Shown piece by piece: positions 1-10,578 of a stretch of 38,155 nucleotides of DNA (position 1 is the stretch's first letter; every line of letters begins with the position of its first letter). Where the stretch lies: NCBI GenBank assembly GCA_013054445.1, contig JAAMPI010000428.1, positions 1-38,155 of the forward strand, read 5' to 3'. A program made the position numbers and the translations under genes. This DNA comes from Cudoniella acicularis. Taxonomy: Eukaryota > Ascomycota > Leotiomycetes > Helotiales > Helotiaceae. Below the pieces are notes generated by a model. The model ran no database searches and was not told where the DNA came from. It was given only the letters and a program-made list of their open reading frames with translations.

Positions 1-2260
1 CTGATGTGGGGAAGATTGTTGGTAAGGATGGGCTTATTCCATGGTAATACGCGGGGAAAGATGGATTATCGAACTGAGTTCTTAGGGAGGAAATTGTGAT
101 GTTTGGAGATTGTGCTATTAGCGTAAACCCCTCTAAACACGAGCCAGATTCTGATGGTTCTTCTCCATAACAAGCACTATTTATGGCGAGCCACTGTATC
201 AATAACTTGTCTGTGGGCTATTTCCTCTCTCTCTTGGTTGGCTTTTCCTTCACTACAAGGTAGAGCTGCTAATCAGTAAGTGATCATTTTCGAGAGCGGT
301 TTAAATATTTACCTAGATGACTCAAGCTAGCTACGCATGTGAATATATACGGGGTACTTACCAATTATCAGAACTCAAAAAGCAAAAGGCGAATTTTTCT
401 GCGAAATTGTAAGCATCACTTGAAATAATTAGAGCTTTGAGCCTTTGATGTATCCAGCTACATCGCCTCAAGACTCCCCGTGTTACTGCGTGTACCGCTC
501 GGAAGACTCTCGGCTTGATCCGCACCATCGCGGTCAAGGCATGCCAGCAGTCTTTTGGTGGAATTTAGATGATAACAAAATCATAGAGGCGTATGCAAGG
601 AAAGAAAGATCGGAGTTTTTGGCTTCAGATCACGTGAGTTACACTTCCACCAATCCATGCCCCTGGCTTACGCGTACAGAGTACAAGGACGTTCATTGCA
701 CGATTGCGTAATCCTGACGTTGCACCTGAAGCTCGAAGCAAACATAGAAAACTTCAGAGAACAGACGATCGGGAAATAACATCACGTGATCAATATATGA
801 AAGATCCACAACCTTAATTCATCATCTCATTGGTATTGAGGGTGTAACCTGTCAAACGCCTTGTGTCCTCGTGCTCAATTGCTGCATCGGATACGTGCAG
901 AAACTTCGATGCAACGAGAATGCTGCATCACTGTTCTCAAGCAGGAAAAAGTCTAGAAGAATTGTGGAAGTCAACGCATGTCGTTGCCCTCGACCACTCG
1001 GATCACCAGCATATTTGGGGTTACAGACCTTTTTTTTCTGTGCGCTCACCTCCTTCACATCTCTTGGCTGCACTCGAACGGCACGACAGATAAACATGGC
1101 TCCTTGGGAGGCTTGGCTTGCCGGTGCCACGGCGAGTCCGTTGTCTTGGGCATGATGGACACGCGATGAAGCCTGCGAGGTTTGATAAGGTTCTGGAGAC
1201 ACCGAGTGCTGACAGTGCGAGAATCTGAGGAAGCTCGTATTACAGCCAGCGAGATGTCTGGATCAGCGAAATAGTATCAAGATGTCCTCGAGCTCGAGTC
1301 TCCGTGGCATCTGCTCCCGACGAATGTAGCCTGCAAGCATCGAAATCGAGTCGGTTCTTCTTCGTGGTTGACAGACTTGACAGATGGTAAAAAACGAGGA
1401 CAGGTCGCACGAGCTGTGGCAAGCCGAGGTTGTAAACACTTGGACGTCTGGATATTTGACTTTCTCTCGCTTCCAAGATACACCTGTCCCTCCTTCCTCA
1501 TCGGTCGGATGATCATCTACCCAAGAATTGACCCAGGCCAGTCGTTGTTCAACCTTCGCTTTGCTCAATAGTAGCTAGATCATCCAGGTCCTGTTCTGCT
1601 GCAGCTACACAAGTACTTTGTGCAATCATCGGAATTGGCCACTCACCGCACTTTAGACGATGGCTTTTCCACAGCTTTGGGCTCTCGAATTGGAACTTCA
1701 TCGAGCCATATCGCTGCTCTGCTCACCACCTTCCGCATCCGACCTTATTGCCGCAGCCTCAAGTTCCAGAGCCAAGTAGCGATTTGACGGCGAGGTTAAA
1801 GCCAAGGCTGACGAGGGTTCTTATCGCACAAGATCTGATGCTCTATGGCTAAAAGTTGGGGAAGAAGCGCCGAAGAGGCGAAGAAGGGCCAAGAATCCCA
1901 GAAGGGTACGATATTGTAGGGAGGGAAGCCAACTGAGCATGGGGGCCTGGGATGATCAGCAGCGGCGACTTTCCTTGTGCTTATCATGATCGCTATTGGA
2001 CAATGGCAGCTGCACTACAGTCTGCAGCTGCTCCGTCCAGAAATTTGGACTCGATATGTTGGGTCAGATGCATCGTGCTGTGCTGTGTGCATAGCGGGGG
2101 TAGAGGTTAAATACCTGCTCCTCTATTCACTTCCGACGTTGTACTTCTTGCGTCTTTGTGTTTTCGTGACTTCCGTCCTCTTGGATCGAACCGAGTTTTT
2201 TTCACCACACTGCACCTCTCTATTTTCTCTATCAACCTCGAGAACAAGTACGTCAATAAC
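1..2260. other. gene-poor upstream stretch
   Basis: No gene could be supported here. Short open frames exist on both strands but lack family features. The best of them starts with an ATG at 448 and runs about 62 codons to a good GTGAGT donor near 634, which could be a lone first exon but has no recognisable continuation. On the minus strand between about 1800 and 1240 several overlapping frames look mildly protein-like and one holds a GTGAGT-type donor, so a decayed small gene is possible. The last few hundred bases serve as promoter and leader of the nucleoside transporter. Confidence 0.5.
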
Positions 2261-4208
2261 ATGGCGAACGAGATTGAGAACAACTTGGTCAGTGGCCATA
2301 CAATCACAACCTCTCCGACCAATCTTCCAATCTATACCGATGAAAAGAGCAGCCCCGCACTCTCTGTTGACGCGAAGGATATGAACCCCAACGAGAAGGA
2401 TCTCGGTCTCGAGGCGACAAATTCTTCTCAAGAGGGCGATTCACAAAACGAGGTGTCGCGTTCCCGCCACTTCTGGATCAAGTATCGCATCTTCTTCCAT
2501 CTTGCCATATGGCTGGTTATGACTGGGTTTGTCTCTCCTGATATCAGCTTTGCAGGAACTATACTCATTCTCCTAACAGTTGGTGGATCGCCGGCCTTGT
2601 TCTTCACCGCTATGACATTGGATGGCTCAAACCGTTCCTTCTTTGGCTTGCAATCACAATTCGCCTGGTCACCTTCCATGTGTCTACAAAATACGTCACA
2701 AACCCAATTGCTTTCATCTGGGTCACAGCTGTCAAGAAGCCCGCTGAGGTCATCCCGGAAAAACTCCGCTTACCTCTGGGAGCTGCTGGTACTGTCGCCG
2801 TCATTATCGTTGGTACTTTTGCCAGCGAGGAGTCTGCAGATAATACTAGAGCAAACAGAGCTGTCAGCTTATTCGGCCTTCTTGTGTTCATTGGCAGCTT
2901 CTATATCACGTCGAGAAACCGGAAGCTAGTGAATTGGCAAGCAGTGATTGTAGGCATGCTTGCACAATTCATTTTGGCTCTATTCGTTCTCCGTACTGAA
3001 GCCGGTGTAAAGCATCTCTTCTCCTTCTGCCAATCCTCAACTAATCACGTTTTCAGTATGATATTTTCAACTTCATCGCATATCTCGCCTCAACACTCCT
3101 TGGATTTGCTGCCCAGGGAACCCTGTTTCTCACAGGACAAGCCGCACTTGACACCCACTGGTTTATCGTTGGAGTCATCCCACCCATTATATTTTTCGTT
3201 GCCTTTGTGCAACTTCTATATTACTGGGGTGTGCTTCAATGGGGCATCAAGAAATTTGCCACCATATTCTTCTATACCATGGGAGTTTCCGGTGCGGAGG
3301 CAGTGGTCGCAGCTGCTTCTCCTTTTGTGGGTCAAGGCGAATCAGCCATGTTGATCAAGCCATTCATTCCCCATCTCACTGATGCAGAGCTGCACCAAAT
3401 CATGACTTCTGGCTTTGCGACCATTGCAGGCAGTGTCTTGTCCGCATACATTGCTATGGGAATCAGTCCCTTGGCGCTTGTATCATCCTGTGTTATGAGC
3501 ATTCCTGCTTCTCTGGCTATTTCTAAGCTTCGCTGGCCTGAAACCGAGGAGTCTCTCACTGCTGGCAAGATTATCATTCCCAAGGATCAGGACGAACGGG
3601 CTTCAAATTCAATTCATGCATTCGCCAATGGTTCTTGGCTTGGTATTAAAATTGCTGGGATGATTATTGCTGGATTATTGTGCATTCTCGCCCTCCTGGG
3701 TTTGGTCAATGGTCTTTTGGGTTGGTGGGGTCATTACTTGAATATTCCAAACTTGACCGTTGAGCTTATCCTCGGATACATTTTCTACCCTGTCGCGTTC
3801 CTCCTTGGTGTCGAGCGAAATGGAGATCTTCTCAAGGTCGCTGAGTTGATTGGTGTGAAAATCGTGGCCAACGAATTTGTTGCTGGAAGTTCTCCTTACC
3901 ATACAAAACACTCGGCAGATACTGACTATATATAGTTCTCCAATCTCTCCACCCTGCCAGCATACGCAGAGCTCTCCAGCCGTTCACGCTTGATCGCCAC
4001 CTACGCAGTCTGCGGCTTCGGCAACATCAGCTCCGTCGGAATCCAAATCGGCGTACTCTCTCAACTTGCTCCAGGCCGAAGCGGCAGAATCGCCAAGGTT
4101 GCTCTGTCTGCCTTGGTTTCTGGTGTTATTTCCACTTTGACGAGCGCGAGTATTGCGGGCATGTTGGTTAGTGACCAGGCCGCATATACTGCTGTCGCGG
4201 CGGCTTAA
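2261..4208 (+). CDS. concentrative nucleoside transporter (CNT family), last intron with defective donor
   Basis: This is a plasma-membrane nucleoside:cation symporter of the CNT/NupC family (established family role). Exons inferred from reading frame are 2261-2526, 2580-3006, 3057-3884 and 3936-4208, giving 597 aa. The N-terminal about 85 residues are hydrophilic, followed by multiple membrane segments. Family motifs are visible: GQGESAMLIKPF in the middle, the NEFVA signature at residues 503-507, and ATYAVCGFGNISSVG near the end. Introns 1 and 2 are normal GT-AG. Intron 3 (3885-3935) is phase 0, has a CTGAC branch site and a TAG acceptor, but begins GGAAGT instead of GTAAGT. If it is not removed, translation stops at 3933-3935 after 523 aa and the last transmembrane region is lost. 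A GT at 3879 would keep the frame but remove V506 and A507 of the signature. Start chosen at the ATG after a leader with no competing in-frame homology. No cluster context; the next gene downstream is unrelated. Confidence 0.85.
3885..3935 (+). other. non-canonical GG-AG intron in the transporter gene
   Basis: The 51-bp interval must be removed to join the NEFVA motif to the conserved downstream exon in the same frame. It starts GGAAGT, one base away from the ideal donor GTAAGT, and ends CTGAC plus 9 bases to TAG. The octamer AGTTCTCC occurs both just inside the donor end (3888-3895) and across the acceptor (3934-3941). A sequencing error, a real splice-site mutation or rare non-canonical splicing would all fit. 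Confidence 0.6.
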
Positions 4209-5011
4209 GTGTTTGGAATTGCTTGGGCGTTTGGCTGAATCTTGCAGGGCATTGCATTTGTGTTCTAACTGGCGACATGAATAATGAACTTCGTGATGAG
4301 AGTAAAGTCATAGAGGTGGCGTTGCAACCGCTTACATAGACAAGACTAATTGAAACAATAATTTCTGAATCCCAGTCTCGCAGAGATCTTTCGCGTTGCG
4401 AACACATGTCATCCTGAGCCTTGTTATAAGGGGGTAGGAAAACACGTGATCTACCCCGATGTTGACCCGAGGAAGCAGAGCCATATATCAGTAGGGTGTT
4501 AGGCGCATTCAGTCCGTGCTGAATACTTTGGCCTTTCGTCCCTGTGGATAAACGGTAGAGCCTGACCCGTTACTCTTACACTTGTGAGTTATTTATTGTA
4601 AAATGTTCTTCGGCCTGCTGCGACAAGTCACCCAAAACACATGAAAAGTATTAAACAACTACAAAAGTCAAGGACTTCAGGTTCAGAGATCCAACTAAGA
4701 CATGATTCCAGATTTCCTTTTTCTAATAGTATCTCGCAGTAGCAGAATTACTATAAGTAGTAGTGAGAGCAAGTCAGGAGTAGGTGAATATAAAGAACAG
4801 ACCGCACAGTCGAGAGATGCTAATTCCATAAAAACGCCGTCAACGCGAGACCGTTACAAAAATATAGGAAAGCAACGGGAATATATGTGTCAGATCAATC
4901 TGTTATACTCTAGCTTATGGAATTGTGGCGCCGCGTTGAGTTTGAGTGCATATCACGTGCCGAACCCCCCTTTTTTTCCCCGCAACACTTCAAGAATCAA
5001 GACTCTCGATG
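4209..5011. other. intergenic, no gene seen
   Basis: This stretch carries the 3' flank of the transporter. Open frames here (for example near 4702-5034) are low-complexity and lack any family feature. A short pyrimidine run lies near 4967-4980. I see no RNA gene. Confidence 0.5.
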
Positions 5012-5545
5012 TCACTCGATCAACAACAAATTAAGTAGTCCAAAACTCGAGAACACTGACACGCCACTAGTTCTGGCGCCATTCTCATTTGAAGACATAC
5101 AATACCTGGTTATGATATCGAAATTGAACGCTGGACTGCAACACATTGCAGAATACCCCAGATGCGCATACACCGACAGGTTTTTTTTTGAAGAGGATTG
5201 AAGTGCAGCCTCCGATATGGCAGAGTCAGCGGCTTTTTGATGCTGCTCGCAAACACCGTGGAAGGTGTAATCCAACGCGATTAAACGTTGCTGGGAGTTG
5301 GCAGCTTTGATGCACTGAACGACGTATTTTAGGAATAAATAGCTTGACCAATTATCGTTGACCCGAGGTCCAAGATGGTTTGCCGTGACACCGTTGATGT
5401 AAGATTTCCAGTCATTCAGTCCTTGGTCGAGCCACCAGTCACCACCGCTGCTGGGTTTCGATAACAACCTGCAGCCCTGGTCACCGAGACACGGTACGGA
5501 ATACTCTGAACATAGTCCTGCAGAGTCACATGCTTCATCTTTCAA
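5012..5545 (-). pseudogene. unrecognised open frame, possible gene remnant
   Basis: I do not recognise this protein. The minus strand is open for 177 codons with no ATG start that fits: the frame begins just after a TAG, and the same frame upstream of that stop is open again for at least a dozen codons (it reads ...ATEAWSVPP before the stop), so the stop may have been CAG in an ancestor. The central part looks like a globular protein, with tryptophan-rich segments such as DWWLDQGLNDWKSY and a stretch NGVTANHLGPRVNDNW. The final 50 residues are less convincing. It lies between the transporter and the broken amidase on the opposite strand. It may be one exon of a decayed gene or a chance frame. 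Confidence 0.3.
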
Positions 5546-5760
5546 GCTTCCCTACGGAGGTACAGACCAGGCTTCAGTGGCCAGCCTTTGTACTCGTCCG
5601 GTAATTGCAAACTGTCAAAGCTTGGATCATTTTACTTATTCACTTCTTTATGCGTTTACGCTGGCACAGAGTGTTGCTCATGAATAATTCGCACTTTGCT
5701 GTAGGACAAAACACTGGGGATAGTTCTATGTTTTGGGGCCAATTTGGACAAACCGCGACT

Positions 5761-6490
5761 ATGAACGCTTCCTCCCACAACACTCGCGTTCGACTGTTGA
5801 CTGCTACAGCTGTTGGCTTGCAGGCCTTGCTCAAAGATGGCAAGATAACTCCTCGAGAGCTCATTGAGAATTCCCTCGAGCAGATTGATAGTCACAACCA
5901 GTCAGGCATGAAATTGCGAGCAATCATTTCGACAATGCCCAAAAAAAAAAGCTTTAAATCAAGCTGATATTTCAGATGAGGAGCGGAAAGCCAGCAGCAT
6001 TCGGGGTCCATTTCACAGCATCCCTATCATTGTGAAGGTACGATTTCTGTCCTTCCAACAAACAATACAAGCTTATCTGGCAGGACACAATCAACACTCA
6101 CCCTGATCTCGGCGTGCCGACAACCTTAGGAACGCCTGCTCTAGAAAATGCCAGACCTGCTAAAAACGCAAAAATCGTTGAGACGACATTCTTCTTCTAA
6201 CCTACGCCTATCGTTTATCTGTTAACATCGTCAGCTGCTTTCCGAAGGATTGATCATTTTAGGAAAAGTAAATCTTTCGGTAGGTTTTCCTGTCTCAACC
6301 GGGTTACAATACAGACTTACCACAGCAGGAATTCGGTGCAACTAAGTCAGGAATCCAGCATCCAATTACTATTACTTTGCAACTGACAAGGTCTAGGAGC
6401 CCAATGCAATTCCAGGATATTCTCCAACGGGGGGGCAAACTCAATCTGCATATATTGAAGGTGGCGTGGCGCCCGGAGACACTCTTCTAA
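5761..6490 (+). pseudogene. amidase (amidase signature family), 5' half only, frameshifted
   Basis: This is the N-terminal half of a fungal amidase of the amidase-signature family, which hydrolyses C-N bonds of amides. Visible pieces in order: a start near 5761; an N-terminal helix region with LLKDGKITPRELIENSLEQI; then, after a run of ten A at 5941-5950 that shifts the frame by one base, RGPFHSIPIIVK; an intron from about 6038 to 6084; DTINTHPDLGVPTTLGTPAL; then LLSEGLIILGKVNLS; and finally PGYSPTGGQTQSAYIEGGV. The catalytic-lysine region (PIIVKD) is present. The Gly-Ser-rich catalytic loop that should follow directly is absent: the frame instead continues into the transcription-factor reading frame at about 6485-6495. 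The homopolymer frameshift alone could be a sequence error, but the missing C-terminal half cannot. Confidence 0.75.
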
Positions 6491-6522
6491 ATATCGCCTT
6501 CACGCGGCACATCTCACGTGCA

Positions 6523-8498
6523 ATGACTCGAGCGTCTCGCTCAAGTCCATTCCCATTTGGGATGGAAAGCAACACCAGTCCAGGAATTCAGTTCGACAGT
6601 GCCTTTGTTAGTGTTTCTCAACCACCGTCCCCATCCGGGAGGCCGAGACCTTCCACGATCGAGGCAAGGAGCCTAGACAAGGATCGTATCAACATATATG
6701 CGCTACCTTCCGAGACGACGACGCGGGAACTGATGGTGCAGTACTTCGGGGACACGGGACTCTTGTTTCCATATATTCACCAGCAGACATTCCTTGAGAC
6801 CTATGACGAGATGAAGACCAACAACTTCACCAAAGTCAGGAGAACTTGGCTCGGACTTCTGAACATGATAATGGCTCTCGCAACGAGCACCACTGTGGAA
6901 GAAGGATTGAGTGCAGAACGGAGAGCAAAACAGTCTAATGTGTACTATCAGAGAGCCTCTGGCTTATGCGAGAAACAGATCATGCGCGGTACAAGTCTCG
7001 AAGTCGGTACGCTTTGATGTCTCTATTCTAAGGAACAACGGCTGACCAGAGTAGTTCAGCATCTGATCCTCGCCAGCCAGTATCTTCAAGGTACTCAGAG
7101 ATCCGTAGAGACATGGACCATCCATGGGCTCACTGTGAAAGCTGCACTCCAGTTGGGACTGCACTCCGCCGCTGCTTCCAGTCGGTTTTCGCTCTTAGAT
7201 CAAGAGATCCGCAAGAGGACTTGGTATGCGTGTGTCGTGCTTGACCGAACACTCAGCATGACTTTTGGGAGACCAGCCGCGATTCCTGATGACTACGTCC
7301 GAATTCAACTTCCCATTCACCTTGGACCCGGAGATGGTACAGACGGTGTTCTCCAAGAAGTGAGCGTCGCTTTCTTCAATGCTACAATGTAAGTTTCTCG
7401 CCTATTTCGCGATGGATGAAGCTGTAATTCAGTGCGCTGACCTTGTCTAGAACACTCTATAAGATCATGTGGACCGTCATTGACCTCTCCTACGGTGGCA
7501 ACATCGGGTGTGATCCTCCAACCAGCGCATTCGATACCGTCTCCCGCTTGTTCGGACTTGAGCAACAAATGGTGGATTGGGAGCGTCGTCTACCGAAATC
7601 CCTAGGTCTCCCCGAAGCCAGCCATCTTACCATAACGTCTAATGTTATCGATCCGATAACCTCCTCTCTCTCGAGATTCCGGATCATCCTCGCAGTCCGC
7701 TATCTCAACCTCCGAGTTCTACTTCATCGACCAATCCTCGTCAAATTCCTCGACATCACAGGTAACAATGCCAACGACTTAGACGTGCAAGAAGTCAACT
7801 TGATACAGCAGATCGGCAGCAACAGTGTTCTGGTCTGCGTAGAATCATCGATGAAAATTATTGCGATTGTTAGCACGATCGTTGCTTCACGGGGCTCTCA
7901 GCGCACATGGCTTGGTGCTTGGTGGTTCAGTTTATACTACACTTTCAATGCTGCCCTAGTCATCTTCGCCACACTGCTGATAGTCGAGGATCGGGTCATC
8001 AATGGGACAGTGCGTTTGTCATTGCCAGTATCGGAATTGGATTTAAAGAGGTCGCTCGCAGACGCAGCGTTGGCCTTACGTCGGCTCGATTGCGAGAACC
8101 ACATGGTCGATAGGTGCGCAGCGTATCTCGAGCAGCTGGCTGGGGTAATAGAAGCGTTAAGTCAGTCTTACTTTCAGATCTTAAACCTATCCGTTACAAT
8201 TGCTCACTACTTTGTTATAGCTACCATACCAGGCGCAGCCCCCGACCTGTCAAATATGGCATACGGCGATTCTGCGTCATCAACACTGCAATCGCTATAT
8301 AACGCAAACAGCCCATTACCTTTATCTGCTGAAAGCATAGTGATGAATACATCCCCGCTAGGTATGGACTTTGGAGAATTTATGCTAGAAGGGGACATTG
8401 AGTTCCTTAATCAATTGGTCGGTGTTGGGTCGGCGCAGGGCATAAATAAAAGCAATAAGAATGTGGGAACACTTAAGGAGAACAGCAAAGCAGGATGA
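6523..8498 (+). CDS. fungal-specific transcription factor lacking its Zn2Cys6 cluster
   Basis: The protein has the fungal_trans middle homology region typical of Zn(II)2Cys6 regulators: TTRELMVQYFGDTGLLFPYI near the front and EIRKRTWYACVVLDRTLSM followed by FGRPAAIPDDY. Exons inferred are 6523-7006, 7055-7388, 7451-8160 and 8221-8498, giving 601 aa if translation starts at the ATG at 6523. The introns are 48, 62 and 60 bp, GT-AG, two with clear CTGAC branch sites. The last one is a multiple of three with no in-frame stop, so retention would leave the frame open. No cysteine cluster precedes the domain: upstream sequence in the same frame is amidase. The gene is therefore 5'-truncated, and DNA binding through a zinc cluster is not expected. 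It could be dead, or make a DNA-binding-deficient protein. The true start is uncertain. Confidence 0.7.
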
Positions 8499-8826
8499 AG
8501 TTTTGCAGTTACTTTGTAAAGTTGTATATTATATATATTTATTATTAGCCAAATTTTTAAGGTTAAATTTAACTTAATACTTTATTATTAAAATGCAAAA
8601 GCTAACTTAAATTTAAAAGGTTTTTTTTTATAATATTATAAGTTAAATTTATTTTTAACTTTTTATTTATAACGTTTAATTGTTTTTTATTTTTATTTTT
8701 TATTTATAAAAATAAAAAATTATAATAGCTTTATTAAATTTAATATTTTTATAACTTATATTAAGTTATATAATTTAAAATTTTATAATCCGTATTATTT
8801 CTATTGATTCTACTTTAAGTATATTA
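8499..8826. other. AT-rich intergenic tract
   Basis: This is almost pure A+T, with many TTTAAA, TTATAA and TAAATTT words and no open frame. It begins just after the stop codon of the truncated regulator. Such tracts are typical of RIP-mutated former repeat DNA, but the source element can no longer be recognised. Confidence 0.6.
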
Positions 8827-9490
8827 TCACACATCCAGATCTTCGTAAACCGAGGTATTAATCTCTAACTCCTCTGTCTGCCATTTAAGTAATGTTGTAC
8901 AAGAAGACAAGGTATTATGGTGATTAGCACCTATAATCCTGGTTTGTAACATCACACATTCCTCTATTAGCTTCACGGCCTCTTTATCTCGGCCCTGCTC
9001 TTTCCATGTGAAGGCAAGGTTAGCCATACTAGTTAGTGTGTCTGGATGGTCCGCTCGGAGTTTCGTCTTGCTCGCCTCTAGCACTTGCACCTCTAACTCT
9101 TCGGCAGCATCCCATGGGCCTTGATTCCTATATGTCAACGCTAGGTTGCCCATACTAGTCAGCGTGTCTGGAGAGTCCGCGCCAAGATCTCTTTTCTGGA
9201 TTTCGAGAACTTCAGTGATTGCAGCCTCAGCCTCATTCCACCGTCCGTCTTTATAGAGGTACATTCCATACTTCTATATGAGATCCATCCTGCTCTGCCA
9301 ATCTTTGTCGACGAGATTAGATTCTAGAACATAACGCGCGTGTGGCAGGTATGCTCTCCAGACACTTCTGTTCTTATGGTCTTTGTCCGGAAACACTTCC
9401 TGTAGCCGCGTAATTACTCCCTCCATCGAATGAGTGCGCTAGAGAGCCGAAGTTAGAGCGAAAATTAGCTCCCTGACGCTGGCGCCTGGT
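8827..9490 (-). pseudogene. C-terminal remnant of a TPR protein (kinesin-light-chain-like repeats, NLR type)
   Basis: The minus strand from 9264 to 8827 encodes about 2.5 TPR units of the kinesin-light-chain type; DSPDTLTSMGNLALTYRNQG and DHPDTLTSMANLAFTWKEQG are visible. In fungi such arrays commonly form the C-terminus of NB-ARC/NACHT or Pfs-type NOD-like proteins. The same frame continues upstream through ITRLQEVFPDKDHKNRSVWR, AYLPHARYVLES and KDWQSRMDLI, but is interrupted by TAG at 9276-9274 (before KYGMYLYKDGRW) and TAG at 9441-9439. Both stops fit CAG to TAG. No nucleotide-binding domain is seen upstream; the sequence dissolves into AT-rich repeats beyond 9490. It is a dead fragment. 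Confidence 0.75.
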
Positions 9491-10034
9491 ATTCTAGACG
9501 TTGATGTTCTGGCTTATTTTGGTCAGGACATTATTAGCTCTATTTCTCAAGCCAAAATATTTTTTTAGCGCTGATGCTCTAACCTATTTTGGTCACTATC
9601 AGCAATACATCTAATCAGGCACGCAGATTCAAATAATAAGGATTTATACGCGACTTGTAGATCTAGGCCTTAGGAACTCTCCTAAGTAAGAGAACGCTTA
9701 ATCTATTCGGGTACGCTTAGAAGGGCATTAATTCTATATATACTAATTAAGTTATATAGCGCTACATATCGTATGCGATTACCTAATTTAGCTAGAACTA
9801 TAGCTATATAACCTAATCAAAATAGAATTATCTTATTATATTAATAAAACTATTTAGTAAAAGACTAACTAGTAAAAGCGCTTATATAATTAGCTAGTTT
9901 AGCCTCCTAACACTTAAATAAGCACTCCTACTTATTAGTATCTAATAAATTATAGAACTTAGTAACTTTAAAGAAGTCTTAATTTAGTCTAATACCTTGT
10001 TTATAACTAGCTTTACTTCTAAATCCTATAATAA
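9491..10034. repeat. degenerate AT-rich repeat DNA
   Basis: No gene is visible. Two near-copies of a 26-base word sit at 9500-9525 and 9570-9595; they differ mainly by C/T or G/A changes. The rest is rich in CTAATTA, TATATAG and AGCTAG words, as expected of old mutated transposon sequence. No transposon family can be named. Confidence 0.5.
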
Positions 10035-10239
10035 TTGTCACAGGCCTGGAGTGACATGCGCGTCACGTGCCCCTGACGGGGNCGTGTCGGGTGTACTTCG
10101 GGNTGTGGACTATATATAGTAGAATAGCGAATAAGGCTCTAACCTTATTCTTNTGCCTTTTNGCCCGATGGCCGAGTGGTAAAAGCTATTCATATNANTC
10201 GCTACGCACGCTAGTCACGTGCTGTCACAAGCTGTAACA
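10035..10239 (+). repeat. LTR-like repeat block with TATA box and tRNA-like segment
   Basis: The block begins TGTCACAGG and ends CTGTAACA, imperfect inverted ends of the TG...CA type seen in LTRs. Inside are a TATA box (CTATATATAG near 10110-10120), a perfect 7-base hairpin AATAAGG/CCTTATT at 10130-10149, and a stretch near 10163-10180 reading GATGGCCGAGTGGT, which matches the 5' half and A box of a Ser/Leu-type tRNA. No B box follows, so it is not a tRNA gene. Six ambiguous bases (10082, 10103, 10153, 10162, 10196, 10198) show a collapsed or poorly read repeat. No target-site duplication was found. A solo LTR or a SINE-like element are both possible. Confidence 0.4.
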
Positions 10240-10578
10240 GAGATATTTATAACATTTTATAGTGTACGATAGAGGAGAGATATACAAACGTTCAATTATT
10301 AGAATTGTTTTAAACTTAGTATCTATTGAACAGAGCTCCAGTATACGTGTACATGAGCGACGGATAATGTTTTAGATATTTCATTACAGATACTAGTTAA
10401 AGCAGGTATGAGACTAACTGACAGTTCATTGTACAAGAAATTGAAGCTAAATTCAACAAACAGAGCGCTTGGCACAAGTCTTCCAACTCAAAAGTAGATC
10501 TAGAGTTCATCCGTACATTCATACCAGCTCCATAAAATACAGAGCGTCGTTTTGGGTAGTTCATCGCATGAAAAGTCT
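10240..10578. other. intergenic, no gene seen
   Basis: This lies between the LTR-like block and the 3' end of the broken carbohydrate-binding gene. A 61-codon minus-strand frame (10397-10582) starts inside the end of that gene in another frame and has no recognisable feature, so it is probably chance. Confidence 0.4.

Noticed and set aside
852..1568. Minus-strand frames of about 100 codons near the window start
   Set aside because: No recognisable domains, and the frames use TTG starts or break quickly. A decayed small gene cannot be excluded but is not supported.
8700..8800. Possible centromere-like or origin-like AT block
   Set aside because: Too short, and without other support; degenerate repeat DNA explains it.
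10163..10198. Possible Ser/Leu tRNA gene
   Set aside because: Only the 5' half and A-box-like part are present. No B box (GGTTCGAATCC-type) or acceptor pairing follows, and Ns interrupt the sequence.
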